Program-made: the position numbers and the translations under genes
From: Roseospirillum parvum
GTDB taxonomy: Bacteria > Pseudomonadota > Alphaproteobacteria > Rhodospirillales > Rhodospirillaceae
Reading direction: 5' to 3'
Assembly: GCF_900100455.1 (NCBI RefSeq)
Contig: NZ_FNCV01000005.1
Location: forward strand, 124,001-188,000
Length of the DNA: 64,000 nt
Part shown: positions 34,138 to 45,472 of the stretch, one piece after another
Layout: each line of letters begins with the position of its first letter
Numbering within the stretch: position 1 is the stretch's first letter
The notes under the pieces: model-generated
What the model saw: the letters and a program-made list of their open reading frames with translations, nothing else
Database searches by the model: none
Told to the model about the DNA's origin: nothing

Positions 34138-34728
34138 GTCCTATCCGGGACGTGGCGGGGGGGGGATGCGGGCGTGACGCAAGGGGCAGGGGCGACGCCG
34201 GCGCCCCATCCTGCTGACGGGGCGTGGAGAGTTTTCTGCGCCTTCGGCGGGAATGTCTATCATCGATGGAAGACACTGTGCGGGGAACTCGGGGGCTCCG
34301 CCCCCAAACCCCCGCCGGGGGGCCGCGCAAACCCCGAGGGAACCGAAAGGTTCCCGACGACGGTTTGCGCAAAACCAATGACGGTCCCCCCGGACCCCGC
34401 CAATTCGTTGGTGAACAGGCGCTCCTGCGGAGTGGAACGCTTATGGTGTTTGGTTGCAGGCCAGCCTTGCTGGCCTGCGAAAACAACCAATGAAGGGGCA
34501 CGCAATCGGGGTGCACCCCTCCACTGGCTTGTTTGCACGCAGGCCTTGGCCGGCGCGCGGACCTACAACGACTGGCGGGGGTCCGGGGGACCGCCTCGGT
34601 CCCCCGGCGGGGTTCCAAAGGGGCGGAGCCCCTTTTTTAGTCTTGGCCCAACGCGCGCCGTCGTCGCCCGGCTGGCGCGCGGCCCGCGTGAGGGGCGGCG
34701 GCCCATCAAGCCGCCGCGCGGCGGCGCC
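34138..34728. other. Gene-free repeat-rich stretch between the AAE transporter and ppdK
   Basis: No credible gene is found in these 591 bases. Most of it (34290-34640) is a rearranged member of the inverted-module element family. The left 150 bases are the leader of the transporter gene on the minus strand. The right end (34640-34728) is the 3' flank of ppdK, with high G+C but no hairpin with a T-run that I can see on the ppdK strand. Confidence 0.7.
34290..34640. repeat. Composite inverted-module element, element 3
   Basis: The left module (GGGGGCTCCGCCCCCAAACC then CCCCGCCGGGGGG) and the right module (GGCGGGGTTCC then AAAGGGGCGGAGCCCC) are inverted relative to each other and resemble the modules at 7.1-7.4 and 14.5-14.7 kb. 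Here the left module is split by an insert carrying GGGAACC-gaaa-GGTTCCC. The centre is a mosaic, including GCAGGCCAGC-ctt-GCTGGCCTGC at about 34456-34478. Unlike the other two, it lies between genes in tandem and has no extended outer arms. Confidence 0.7.
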
Positions 34729-37407
<2,679 letters not shown>

Positions 37408-37463
37408 CGGCTTTCTCTCCCCTCGCTTCGCGCCCCGTGGACGGGCGGGGCGCCCCTTGAATG

Positions 37464-37503
37464 TGTGGTGCCAACTTGTGGTGCCAAACTTGTGGTGCCG
37501 GCT
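37464..37503 (-). repeat. Three tandem 13-14-base repeats upstream of ppdK
   Basis: Copies of TGTGGTGCC(A/G)(A/G)CT at 37464-37476, 37477-37490 (one extra A) and 37491-37503 are head to tail. They lie in the glyS-ppdK gap, 57-96 bases before the ppdK ATG, where a regulator could bind. Confidence 0.9.
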
Positions 37504-37570
37504 TGCACCGCCCCATGCTGACGGGTCGGTGGCGGAACCGGTGGTGACGGATCGGCGACGGGCCGTGTGC

Positions 37571-39634
37571 TCAGCCGTCGATGCGGGCGAAGTCTGCCAC
37601 CCGGTTGGTGGTGGCGACGATGACATTGAGCAAGGCCAGACGGTTGATGCGCAGGTGCGGCGTGTCGCTGTTGACGGTGACGGTGTCGAAAAAGGCGTCG
37701 AGCGGCGCCCGCAGCCGGGCCAAGGTGGACATGACGGCGGCGAAGTCTTGCCGCTCCATCAGCTTATCGACGGCCGGACGGGCGTTTTCCAGCGCCTGAT
37801 GCAGCGCCTGTTCGGCCGGTTCCGCAAGAGCTTTCGGATCAACCCCCCCGTCATAGGTGGTGCCGTCCTTTTTCTGTTCAATACGCAGGATGTTGGCGGC
37901 CCGCTTGTGGGCGGCCAGCAGGTTGGCCCCGTCGTCGCTGTTGAGGAAGTCGGTGAGGGCCGAAATGCGCTTGACGGCGATGGCGATGTCGTCCTCGCCC
38001 AGGGCGAAGACGGCGTCGATCAGGTCGTGGCGCACCCCGTCCTCGCGCAGGTGGACCTTCAGGCGCTCGGCCAGGAAGGCCAGCAGGTCGTCGGCGTCGA
38101 AGTTCTCGGCGGCGGCGCCGTACTGGGCGGCGGCGGCGGCGAAGACCTCCTTCAGCGACAGCCTGAGCCCGTTCTCCAGGATCAGCCGAATGACGCCAAG
38201 GGCGGCGCGGCGCAGGGCGAAGGGGTCCTTCGAGCCGGTCGGTTTCTCGCCGATCGCCCAGAAGCCGACCAGGGTGTCGATCTTGTCGGCCAGGGCGACC
38301 GCCACGGCGACCGGCTGGGTGGGGCAGGCGTCGTTGGGCCCGGCCGGGCTGTAGTGGGTGCGGATGGCCTCGGCGACCGCCTCGGGCAGGCCGTTGTGGC
38401 GGGCGTAGTGGCCGCCCATGATGCCCTGAAGCTCGGGGAACTCGCCGACCATGTGGCTGGCCAGATCGGCCTTGGCGAGGCGGCCGGCGGTGCGCGCCTG
38501 ATCGGCCTCGGCGGCCACCGCCGGGGCCAGATTGGCGGCCAGGTTGCCCAGCCGCTCGGCCTTGTCGGCCATGGTTCCCAGGCCCTGGTAGAAGACGCGC
38601 TCGGCGAGGCCGGGCAGCAGGTCCTCGAGGCGCCGGGTGCGGTCCTGATCCCAGAAGAAGCGGCCGTCGGAGAGGCGGGCCTTGAGCACCCTTTCGTTGC
38701 CGGCAACGATGGTGGCGGCGCGGCCCTGGTCATCGTCCGGCAGGTTGGCGACGACCAGGAAGCGCGGGGCCAGCCGGCCCTCCTGGTCGACCAGGGCGAA
38801 GTACTTCTGGTGGCTGCGCATCTCGGTGATCAGCACTTCCGGCGGCAGGTCCATGAATGCGTCGTCGAAACGGCCGAGCAGCACCTCGGGCCACTCGACC
38901 AGCCCGGCCACCTCCTCGAGCAGGCCGGGGTCCTCGCGGACCTGAAGGCCCTCCAGACGGGCCAGCTTGGCGGCCTGCTCGCGGATCGCCTGCTTGCGGT
39001 CCTCGCGGTCGAGCATCACCCAGGCTTCCATCAGCCGGCCCTGGTAGTCGGCGGCGTCGTGGACGGTGAAGGGCTCGGGCGCCAGGAAGCGATGGCCCCG
39101 GGTGGTGGCGCCGGCGACCAGCCCGGCGAAGCCCACCGGCACCACCTGTCCGGCGAACAGGCAGAGCAGCGAGCGGATGGGGCGCACCCAGCGGGTGGTG
39201 TCGCCGGCCCAGCGCATGGACTTGGGCCAGGGGAAGGCGGCCAGGGCCCCTTCGATGACCTCTTTCAGCACCTCCGGCGCCGGGCGGCCGGGCACCTTGC
39301 GGACCGCGAAATAGAACTTCCCCTTGGCCAGCTCGCGCACCTCGGCCTGCTCCACCGAGGTGAGCCCGTTGGCCTTCAGGAAGCCGGCGAGGGCGGCTTC
39401 GGGGGCGTCCAGCTTGGGGCCTTTCTTTTCTTCCTCGATGTCCGGGCTTTGCGCCGGCAGGCCCTCGACGATCAGGGTCAGGCGGCGCGGCGTGACCTGG
39501 GCGGTGGCCGAGGAGTGGCCGAGACCCTGGGCCTCGATGCCTTTCAGCACCAGGGCCTTCAGGTCGTCGGCCGCCCGGGCCTGCATGCGGGCCGGGATCT
39601 CTTCGGAGAGGATTTCGAGCAGCAGTTCGGACAT
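37571..39634 (-). CDS. glyS: Glycyl-tRNA synthetase subunit beta
   Basis: This is the beta chain of the bacterial-type (alpha2beta2) glycyl-tRNA synthetase, which binds tRNA. The protein has 687 residues from the ATG at 39634, reading MSELLLEILSEEIPARMQ, the conserved GlyS start. Further signatures are TPRRLTL, MRSHQKYF and the C-terminal FDTVTVN followed by RLALL. The reading frame remains open upstream into glyQ, which is a shadow. It begins ten bases after the glyQ stop, so the two are made from one mRNA. Confidence 0.97.
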   Translation of the reverse strand: MSELLLEILSEEIPARMQARAADDLKALVLKGIEAQGLGHSSATAQVTPRRLTLIVEGLPAQSPDIEEEKKGPKLDAPEAALAGFLKANGLTSVEQAEVRELAKGKFYFAVRKVPGRPAPEVLKEVIEGALAAFPWPKSMRWAGDTTRWVRPIRSLLCLFAGQVVPVGFAGLVAGATTRGHRFLAPEPFTVHDAADYQGRLMEAWVMLDREDRKQAIREQAAKLARLEGLQVREDPGLLEEVAGLVEWPEVLLGRFDDAFMDLPPEVLITEMRSHQKYFALVDQEGRLAPRFLVVANLPDDDQGRAATIVAGNERVLKARLSDGRFFWDQDRTRRLEDLLPGLAERVFYQGLGTMADKAERLGNLAANLAPAVAAEADQARTAGRLAKADLASHMVGEFPELQGIMGGHYARHNGLPEAVAEAIRTHYSPAGPNDACPTQPVAVAVALADKIDTLVGFWAIGEKPTGSKDPFALRRAALGVIRLILENGLRLSLKEVFAAAAAQYGAAAENFDADDLLAFLAERLKVHLREDGVRHDLIDAVFALGEDDIAIAVKRISALTDFLNSDDGANLLAAHKRAANILRIEQKKDGTTYDGGVDPKALAEPAEQALHQALENARPAVDKLMERQDFAAVMSTLARLRAPLDAFFDTVTVNSDTPHLRINRLALLNVIVATTNRVADFARIDG

Positions 39635-39644
39635 GGGTTTTCGG

Positions 39645-40520
39645 TCAGCCTTGGGCGGGGGCGTTGTTCTTGACGAACTGTTCGCAGCACATGCGGGTGA
39701 GGGCGCGCACCCGGCCGATGTAGGCCTGCCGCTCGGCCACCGAGATGACGCCGCGCGCATCCAGCAGGTTGAAGCGGTGGCTGGCCTTGATCGCCTGATC
39801 GTAGGCGGGCAGGGCGAGGCCGGCCTCGATCAAGCGGGCGCACTCGGCCTCGGCGTCGGTGAAGTGGCGGAACAACTGCTCGGTGTCGGCGAGCTCGAAG
39901 TTGTGGCGCGAGTACTCCACCTCGGCGGCGTGGAAGACGTCGCGATAGCTCACCCCGGCGCCGTTGAAGTCGAGGTCGTAGACGTTCTCCACCCCCTGCA
40001 CGTACATGGCCAGCCGCTCCAGGCCGTAGGTCAGCTCGGCCGGCACCGGGTCGCACTCGATGCCGCCGACCTGCTGGAAGTAGGTGAACTGGGTCACCTC
40101 CATGCCGTCGCACCAGACCTCCCAGCCCAGGCCCCAGGCGCCCAGGGTGGGGCTTTCCCAGTCATCTTCCACGAAGCGGATGTCGTGGGCCAACGGGTCG
40201 ATGCCGATGGCCGCAAGGCTGCCCAGGTAGAGCTCCTGGATGTCGGCCGGGGCCGGCTTCATCAGCACCTGATACTGGTAGTAGTGCTGCAGCCGGTTGG
40301 GGTTCTCGCCATAGCGCCCGTCGGTCGGCCGGCGCGACGGCTGGACGTAGGCGCAGTTCCACCTGGGCGGCCACAGGGCGCGCAGGGTGGTGGCCGGGTG
40401 GAAGGTGCCGGCGCCCACTTCCATGTCGTAGGGTTGCAGGATGACGCAGCCCTGCTCCGCCCAGTAGCGGTGAAGGGTGAGGATCAGGGACTGGAAATCG
40501 CGGCCCGGCGCGGCGCTCAT
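39645..40520 (-). CDS. glyQ: Glycyl-tRNA synthetase subunit alpha
   Basis: This is the catalytic alpha chain of glycyl-tRNA synthetase, 291 residues. [33 protein letters not shown] and the class II motif region [18 protein letters not shown] are all present, with [21 protein letters not shown] in the middle. It is followed by glyS after ten bases. The ATG at 40520 gives the family length. It charges tRNA-Gly in the cytoplasm and is essential. Confidence 0.98.
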   Translation of the reverse strand: MSAAPGRDFQSLILTLHRYWAEQGCVILQPYDMEVGAGTFHPATTLRALWPPRWNCAYVQPSRRPTDGRYGENPNRLQHYYQYQVLMKPAPADIQELYLGSLAAIGIDPLAHDIRFVEDDWESPTLGAWGLGWEVWCDGMEVTQFTYFQQVGGIECDPVPAELTYGLERLAMYVQGVENVYDLDFNGAGVSYRDVFHAAEVEYSRHNFELADTEQLFRHFTDAEAECARLIEAGLALPAYDQAIKASHRFNLLDARGVISVAERQAYIGRVRALTRMCCEQFVKNNAPAQG

Positions 40521-40593
40521 GGCAAGGTCCTTGGGTGGTGGCGATCAGGCGGCGGCAGGGGGGCGGGCCTGGGCGGTGAAAGGGATGACGACC

Positions 40594-40890
40594 TCATCCC
40601 TTCCAGCCGCATTCACAGCGCGTGCCGTGGGGGATGAAGCGGCCGCAGTCGGGGCACTCGATCAGGTCTTCCACCGGGGCGGCCGGCGGCTCGCCGCTGC
40701 GCCGGCGGACCGCCTCGCGGGCCACCCGCTCGACCCGGTCCTTCAGGGACTCGGACTCGCGGCGACGCGCCGACAGCTCCCGGTCACGCTGGCTGCGGCT
40801 GAAGATCAGCCAGGCCACCGCGATCAGGGCGACGGTGAACAGGATCTTGGTCAGGCTCAGTCCGAACATGGTGAGGTTGGTTATGACCAA
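40594..40890 (-). CDS. Small membrane protein with C-terminal zinc ribbon
   Basis: This protein has up to 98 residues. One membrane helix near the N-terminus (LTKILFTVALIAVAWLIF) is followed by a charged, probably coiled-coil stretch (SQRDRELSARRRESESLKDRV) and a zinc ribbon (CPDCGRF, CECGW). It likely sits in the inner membrane with the ribbon inside. The start is unclear. TTG 40890 has AGGGG five bases upstream, while ATG 40869 has no visible site. It follows the TrmN6-like gene by ten bases and may be co-transcribed with it and with glyQS. Function unknown. Confidence 0.65.
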   Translation of the reverse strand: MVITNLTMFGLSLTKILFTVALIAVAWLIFSRSQRDRELSARRRESESLKDRVERVAREAVRRRSGEPPAAPVEDLIECPDCGRFIPHGTRCECGWKG

Positions 40891-40900
40891 CCACGCCCCT

Positions 40901-41683
40901 TCAGGTCAAGCCGGGGCGCGCGGCCATCAGCGGGGCCATGTCGGCCAACACCCGGCGGGCCGCCTCGGTGGGGCTGCCGTCGGGCTGGTGCAGGGTCAGG
41001 CCGGGGAGCAGGGCGGTCGGAGTCGCCGCTCCCTTGCGGGCCACCACCACCACCCGCCGCGCCGGGCGGTCGGCCATCGGCCACAGGGGAAGGACGGTGA
41101 TCGCGCCAAATCGCCCGTGGAGCTGGGCCAGCACCGCGTCCAGCCGGTCGGCGCGGTGGATCAGGCTGAGCCAGCCGCCGCTTTTCAGCCGCCCATGGGC
41201 GCAGGCGATCCACTCGGCCAGGCTGGCCCCCCCCTCCCGTCCCCCGCCTTCCACATGGGCCAGGGCGCGGGTGGCATCGCGCGGCACGCGATGGCGGCCG
41301 GGTTCGCCGTAGGGCGGGTTCAACAGCACCTGATCGTAGGCATCGCGCGGCACCTCGTCGGGCGGCGGTGCCGCCACGTCGCCGGCCACCACCCGCACCG
41401 CCGCGCCGTTCAGGGCCAGATTGCGCCGGCAGCGGGCCCGCATCTCGGGATTGATCTCAAGCCCGGTCAGGTCGAGCCCGGGCACCCGGGCGGCCAGACA
41501 CAGGCTGGCCGCCCCGGTGCCCAGGCCCAGCTCCAGCACCGCCTGCCCGGGGCTGGCCGGCACCGCGGCGGCGAGCAGCACGGCATCCATGGAGACCCGA
41601 TAGCCGTCCCCCTGGTCGAGCCGCACCCGCCCGCCGAGCAGGGTGTCGGTTGCGGCGTCGGTGGTTGCGGCCGGCTCAGCCAT
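40901..41683 (-). CDS. TrmN6-like tRNA (adenine-N6)-methyltransferase
   Basis: This class I methyltransferase of 260 residues resembles TrmN6/YfiC, which modifies adenine 37 of tRNA1-Val. Features are GGRVRLDQ...GYRVSMDAVLLAA near the N-terminus, motif I VLELGLGTGAASLCLA, LTGLEINPEM, and the catalytic LLNPPYGEPG, the NPPY motif of N6-adenine enzymes. The start overlaps the end of the DUF2007 gene by eight bases. Which tRNA it modifies is not known from sequence, and the RNA-binding preference could differ. Confidence 0.85.
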   Translation of the reverse strand: MAEPAATTDAATDTLLGGRVRLDQGDGYRVSMDAVLLAAAVPASPGQAVLELGLGTGAASLCLAARVPGLDLTGLEINPEMRARCRRNLALNGAAVRVVAGDVAAPPPDEVPRDAYDQVLLNPPYGEPGRHRVPRDATRALAHVEGGGREGGASLAEWIACAHGRLKSGGWLSLIHRADRLDAVLAQLHGRFGAITVLPLWPMADRPARRVVVVARKGAATPTALLPGLTLHQPDGSPTEAARRVLADMAPLMAARPGLT

Positions 41684-41891
41684 GGTCGCCGGCCATCAGG
41701 TCGTCGAGGATGCGCGCCGCCACCGCATGGTCGGCCGCCGCGACCATCATGCGCCGGGGCAGGGCGCCGATGGAGCCCTCCATCACCGAGGTGTGGGTGT
41801 CCAGCTCGACCAGCCGGATGCCGGCCTCGGCCAGTGCCGCCTTGAGGGCCGAAATCAGCACCACATCGGTGGTCCGCAGCAGTTCCTTCAT
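41676..41891 (-). CDS. DUF2007 family protein
   Basis: This is a 71-residue DUF2007 protein, reading MKELLRTTDVVLISALKAAL with the later MVAAADHAVAARILDDL, the common form in Proteobacteria. It has one small alpha/beta domain, is cytoplasmic and has an unknown role (a signalling or protein-interaction module has been suggested for the fold). I start it at ATG 41891; a longer in-frame start is possible at 41912 but lacks the family N-terminus. It overlaps the methyltransferase gene and is divergent from the polyprenyl synthase gene. Confidence 0.8.
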   Translation of the reverse strand: MKELLRTTDVVLISALKAALAEAGIRLVELDTHTSVMEGSIGALPRRMMVAAADHAVAARILDDLMAGDHG

Positions 41892-41944
41892 GTCACACCC
41901 GCCGAAAAACACCGCGCCGGCGGCGGCCCGCCGGCGCCAGAAGC

Positions 41945-41972
41945 TTGACCCGCCGCATGGGGTCCCTATGCT
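41945..41972 (+). promoter_or_regulatory. Promoter of the polyprenyl synthase gene
   Basis: TTGACC (41945-41950), a 16-base spacer and TATGCT (41967-41972) lie in the gap to the divergent DUF2007 gene. Transcription would begin near 41980, so translation must start downstream, which supports the GTG at 42038. Confidence 0.6.
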
Positions 41973-42037
41973 GCCAAGCCGAACCTGACTTTACGTCAGC
42001 GCCCCCCGCGACACAGACCTTCAAGGACCGATCCACC

Positions 42038-43057
42038 GTGGCCCCTTCCGCTAACGCTCCGGCCCAGGCCGACGCCAAGGCCAATCCCCTCGACTCGCTG
42101 ATCGCCATGGTCGCCGACGACCTCAAGGCGGTCAACCGGACCATCGTCGAGCAGATGCAAAGCCCGGTCGCCCTGATCCCGCAGTTGGCCGGGCATCTGG
42201 TGGCGGCCGGCGGCAAGCGGCTGCGTCCGGTGCTCACCCTGGCCACCGCCCGGCTGTGCGGCTACGAGGGGGCGGGCCACGTGCTGGTCGCCACCTGCGT
42301 GGAGTTCATCCACACCGCCACCCTGCTGCACGACGACGTGGTTGATGACAGCAAGCTGCGGCGCGGTCGGGAAAGCGCCAACGCCATCTGGGGCAACGAA
42401 CCCAGCGTGCTGGTCGGCGATTTCCTCTTTTCGCGCGCCTTCGAGATGCTGGTCGACCATGGCGACCTGCCGACCATGCGCCTGCTGTCCCGGGCCTGTG
42501 CCACCCTGTCGGAAGGCGAGGTGATGCAGCTTCTGACCGCCAACGACATCGAGACCACCAGGGATGCCTACCTGGACGTCATCCGGGGCAAGACGGCGGC
42601 CCTGTTCGCCGCCGCCGCCCGGGCCGGCGGCATGGTCGCCCAGCGGCCCGAGGCCGAGCTCAACGCCCTGTCCACCTATGGCATGAACCTCGGCACCGCC
42701 TTCCAGGTGGTCGACGACACCCTGGACTATTCGGCCGAACAGGCGGCCCTGGGCAAGGAAGTGGGCGACGACTTCCGCGACGGCAAGGTGACCCTGCCGG
42801 CCATCCTGGCCATCGAGCGCGGCAGCGACGAGGAACGCGCCTTCTGGCAGCGCTGCCTGGGCGACCAGGACATCCATGACGGCGATCTGGAACACGCCAT
42901 GGAGCTGATGCGGCGCCACAACGCCCTGGACGACGCCCAGGCCCAGGCCCGCGCCTATGTCGAGGAAGCCCGGCAGGCGCTGGAGGTGTTCCCCGACAAC
43001 CCGATGCGCCGCATCCTGCTGGACGTCGCCGACTTCTCGCTGGAACGCGCCTTCTGA
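42038..43057 (+). CDS. ispB: Polyprenyl diphosphate synthase (octa/decaprenyl type)
   Basis: This trans-prenyltransferase builds the long isoprenoid tail of ubiquinone. The protein has 339 residues. The first Asp-rich motif is LLHDDVVDDSKLRRG and the second is VVDDTLDYSA. GGKRLRPVL and GEVMQLL are family segments. The chain length (C40 or C50) cannot be read with certainty, and ubiquinone-10 is usual in this group. GTG 42038 is preferred because AAGGA precedes it by ten bases and the promoter is only about 65 bases upstream; an earlier in-frame ATG would lie in the -35 region. Confidence 0.9.
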   Translation: MAPSANAPAQADAKANPLDSLIAMVADDLKAVNRTIVEQMQSPVALIPQLAGHLVAAGGKRLRPVLTLATARLCGYEGAGHVLVATCVEFIHTATLLHDDVVDDSKLRRGRESANAIWGNEPSVLVGDFLFSRAFEMLVDHGDLPTMRLLSRACATLSEGEVMQLLTANDIETTRDAYLDVIRGKTAALFAAAARAGGMVAQRPEAELNALSTYGMNLGTAFQVVDDTLDYSAEQAALGKEVGDDFRDGKVTLPAILAIERGSDEERAFWQRCLGDQDIHDGDLEHAMELMRRHNALDDAQAQARAYVEEARQALEVFPDNPMRRILLDVADFSLERAF

Positions 43058-43094
43058 TCGCAGCGCCCCGCCCGGTCGGGATTGGGCAAGTCTG

Positions 43095-43157
43095 GCGCCC
43101 ACAAAAAAACCGTCATGCACGGAGCTGGTCCGCGCATGACGGTTTTTTTGTGGGCGC
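43095..43157. terminator. Bidirectional terminator between ispB and an SDR gene
   Basis: The 24-base arm GCGCCCACAAAAAAACCG... (43095-43118) is mirrored exactly at 43134-43157, with seven A on one side and seven T on the other. It can therefore terminate transcription in both directions between these convergent genes. Confidence 0.92.
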
Positions 43158-43174
43158 GGCAGCCCCCCGGTGGC

Positions 43175-43897
43175 TCAGCCGGCGGGCGGGGTGTAGGTCA
43201 CCAGCTCGCCGCTCTTGGTGAACGCCGGGCGGCTCATCTCGACGAACAGGTCGGCCAGGGCTTCCGGGGGCTTCAGGGTGTCCGGGTGCTCGCCGGGATA
43301 GGCGATCTGGCGCATCTTGGTGCGCGTCGCCCCGGGGTCGAGCAGGTTGGCGCGGATGTTGGTCACCTTTTCCACCTCGGCGGCGTAGCTGCGGACCATC
43401 ATCTCGAGCCCCGCCTTGGAAACCGCGTAGGGGCCCCAGTAGGGGCGGATGCCCTGGGCGGCGCCGGAGGAGACGTAGATCGCCCGCCCCGCCTCGGAGG
43501 CCCTGAGCAGCGGGTCGAAGCCGCGCAGCAGGCGGAAGTTGGCGGTCAGGTTGACGGTCAGCACCTTCTCCCACTCGGCCGGGTCGATCTGGTGCATGGG
43601 GGCCAGCTCGCCGATCAGCCCGGCGTTGGCGACCAGCACATCGAGCTTCTTGAAACGCTCGTAGATGGCCACCGCGATGCGGTCGATGGCGTCCAGCTTG
43701 GTCAGATCCTCGACGATCAGGGTCAGGCCGGGCAGGCCGGCCGCGCGCACCTCGTCGTCCAGCTCCTCAAGCCCGGCCTGGGAGCGGGCGAGGGCGATGA
43801 CGTGGGCCCCTTCCTCGGCGTAGCGGCGGGCCACCGCCCGGCCGATGCCCCGCGAGGCACCGGTGACCAGGGCGACGCGGCCGTCCATCAGTGGCAT
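43175..43897 (-). CDS. Short-chain dehydrogenase/reductase
   Basis: This classical SDR has 240 residues. The cofactor motif TGASRGIG is at 12-19, NAG is in VLVANAGLIGEL, Ser of the triad is in IYVSSGAAQG, and Tyr-x3-Lys is in PYAVSKAG. Substrate specificity is unknown. The C-terminus ends in FTKSGELVTYTPPAG. It begins two bases before the end of the purF region (its ATG follows the purF stop on the minus strand by two bases), which is unusually tight and suggests they are co-transcribed. In many alphaproteobacteria an SDR follows purF. Confidence 0.88.
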   Translation of the reverse strand: MPLMDGRVALVTGASRGIGRAVARRYAEEGAHVIALARSQAGLEELDDEVRAAGLPGLTLIVEDLTKLDAIDRIAVAIYERFKKLDVLVANAGLIGELAPMHQIDPAEWEKVLTVNLTANFRLLRGFDPLLRASEAGRAIYVSSGAAQGIRPYWGPYAVSKAGLEMMVRSYAAEVEKVTNIRANLLDPGATRTKMRQIAYPGEHPDTLKPPEALADLFVEMSRPAFTKSGELVTYTPPAG

Positions 43898-43899
43898 GT

Positions 43900-45390
43900 C
43901 TATTTCCTTTTCTCGGTCAGTAGAGAGAGCTGTTCCGGGCCGGGCCCGCTGTCGCGGTCGGTCAGCGGCTGGTGGTAGTCGCCGGTGAAGCAGGCATCGC
44001 AGAAGCGGTGGGCGCCGGGGTCGCGCCCCGGTTCGCCGACCGCCCGGTAGAGGCCGTCCAGCGAGATGTAGTGCAGGCTGTCCACCCCCAACAGGTCGCG
44101 CATGGCGTCCAGGTCGTAGCGGGCGGCGAGCAGGCGGTCCCGCTCCGGGGTGTCGATGCCGTAGTAGCAGGGCCAGGCGGTGGGCGGCGAGGAGATGCGC
44201 ATGTGCACCTCGCGCGCCCCGGCCTGGCGGACCATGTCGACGATCTTGATCGAGGTGGTGCCGCGCACGATGGAGTCATCGACCAGAAGAACGCGCTTGT
44301 CCTTGACGATTGCCGGGTTGGCGTTGTGTTTGCGCTTGACCCCCAGGTCGCGGGTTTTCTGGGTCGGCTGGATGAAGGTGCGGCCCACGTAGTGGTTGCG
44401 GATGATGCCGAACTCGAACGGCACGCCCGACTCCTCGGCGTAGCCCAGGGCCGCCGGGACGCCCGAGTCGGGCACCGGCACCACCACGTCGACCGGCAGG
44501 TGGCTTTCCAGCGCCAGCTCGCGGCCGATGGCCTTGCGCGCCCCGTAGACCGACAGCCCCTCGCAGACGCTGTCCGGGCGGGCGAAGTAGATGTACTCGA
44601 AGACGCAGAACTGGCGCTGCTGGGGCGGAAACGGTTGCAGCGAGCGGATCTCGCCGGCGCGGTCGATGACGATCATCTCGCCCGGCGCGATGTCGCGCAC
44701 GTATTCGGCGCCGATGATGTCGAGCGCGCAGGTCTCGCTGGCCAGGATCATCGCCCCGCCCTGGCGGCCCAGGACCAGCGGGCGGATGCCGAACGGGTCG
44801 CGCATGCCGACCAGCCCCTGGGCGGTCAGGGCGACCAGCGAATAGGCTCCCTCGACCTGGCGCATGGCCTCGATCAGGCGATCCTCGACACTGCTCGCCG
44901 CGGCCCGGGCGATCAGGTGCACGATGACCTCGGTATCGGAGGTGGAGGAGAAGATCGAGCCCTCGCCGACCAGCCGCTGGCGCAGGGTCACGGCGTTGGT
45001 CAGGTTGCCGTTGTGGGCGATGGCGACGCCGCCGAAGGCAAGATCGGCGTAGAACGGCTGGACGTTGCGCAGCACCGTGTCGCCGCTGGTCGAATAGCGG
45101 TTGTGGCCGATCGCCGAGGTGCCCGGCAGGCGGTTGATCACCTTGTCCGACTTGAAGACCCGGCTGACGTGGCCGATGCCCCGGTGGCTGTGGAAGTGCT
45201 CGCCGTCGAACGAGCAGATGCCGGCGGCCTCCTGCCCGCGGTGTTGCAGGGCGTGCAGGCCAAAGGCGGTCTTGGCGGCGGCGTCGGGCTCGCCAATTAT
45301 GCCGAAGACGCCGCATTCCTCGTGGAAGCGGTCATCGCCCACCTCGGTGGCCGGGGCGGGAAGGGGGGGGATGGGGGGATAGACGGGCAT
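43900..45390 (-). CDS. purF: Amidophosphoribosyltransferase
   Basis: PurF catalyses the first step of purine synthesis from PRPP and glutamine. The protein has 496 residues. The nucleophile is Cys26 in HEECGVFGIIG, so a 25-residue propeptide is probably removed. The phosphoribosyltransferase site is LLVDDSIVRGTTS, and RHNANPAIVKDKR and MRISSPPTAWPC are typical. It lies downstream of cvpA and radA, the usual alphaproteobacterial order. A short palindrome containing TATATA lies 40-53 bases upstream of the ATG. Confidence 0.97.
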   Translation of the reverse strand: MPVYPPIPPLPAPATEVGDDRFHEECGVFGIIGEPDAAAKTAFGLHALQHRGQEAAGICSFDGEHFHSHRGIGHVSRVFKSDKVINRLPGTSAIGHNRYSTSGDTVLRNVQPFYADLAFGGVAIAHNGNLTNAVTLRQRLVGEGSIFSSTSDTEVIVHLIARAAASSVEDRLIEAMRQVEGAYSLVALTAQGLVGMRDPFGIRPLVLGRQGGAMILASETCALDIIGAEYVRDIAPGEMIVIDRAGEIRSLQPFPPQQRQFCVFEYIYFARPDSVCEGLSVYGARKAIGRELALESHLPVDVVVPVPDSGVPAALGYAEESGVPFEFGIIRNHYVGRTFIQPTQKTRDLGVKRKHNANPAIVKDKRVLLVDDSIVRGTTSIKIVDMVRQAGAREVHMRISSPPTAWPCYYGIDTPERDRLLAARYDLDAMRDLLGVDSLHYISLDGLYRAVGEPGRDPGAHRFCDACFTGDYHQPLTDRDSGPGPEQLSLLTEKRK

Positions 45391-45429
45391 CGGCGACCTT
45401 ATGCGGCGTTCAGGATAACCCCCCCTGGC

Positions 45430-45443
45430 GCCCTATATAGGGC
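45430..45443 (-). promoter_or_regulatory. Palindrome with TATATA upstream of purF
   Basis: GCCCTATATAGGGC is a perfect 14-base palindrome, extended to 20 bases with one mismatch. It lies 40 bases before the purF ATG in the purF-cvpA gap. It could be a -10 element or a repressor site (purine control), but nothing else supports either. Confidence 0.4.
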
Positions 45444-45472
45444 ACCGGGGAGCGTTTGGGCAGGGGTTCTGG

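Noticed and set aside
37464-37503. Sigma-54 promoter upstream of ppdK (TGGCAC followed by TTGG)
   Set aside because: The distance between the GG and GC pairs is two bases too long, and the hexamers belong to a tandem repeat.
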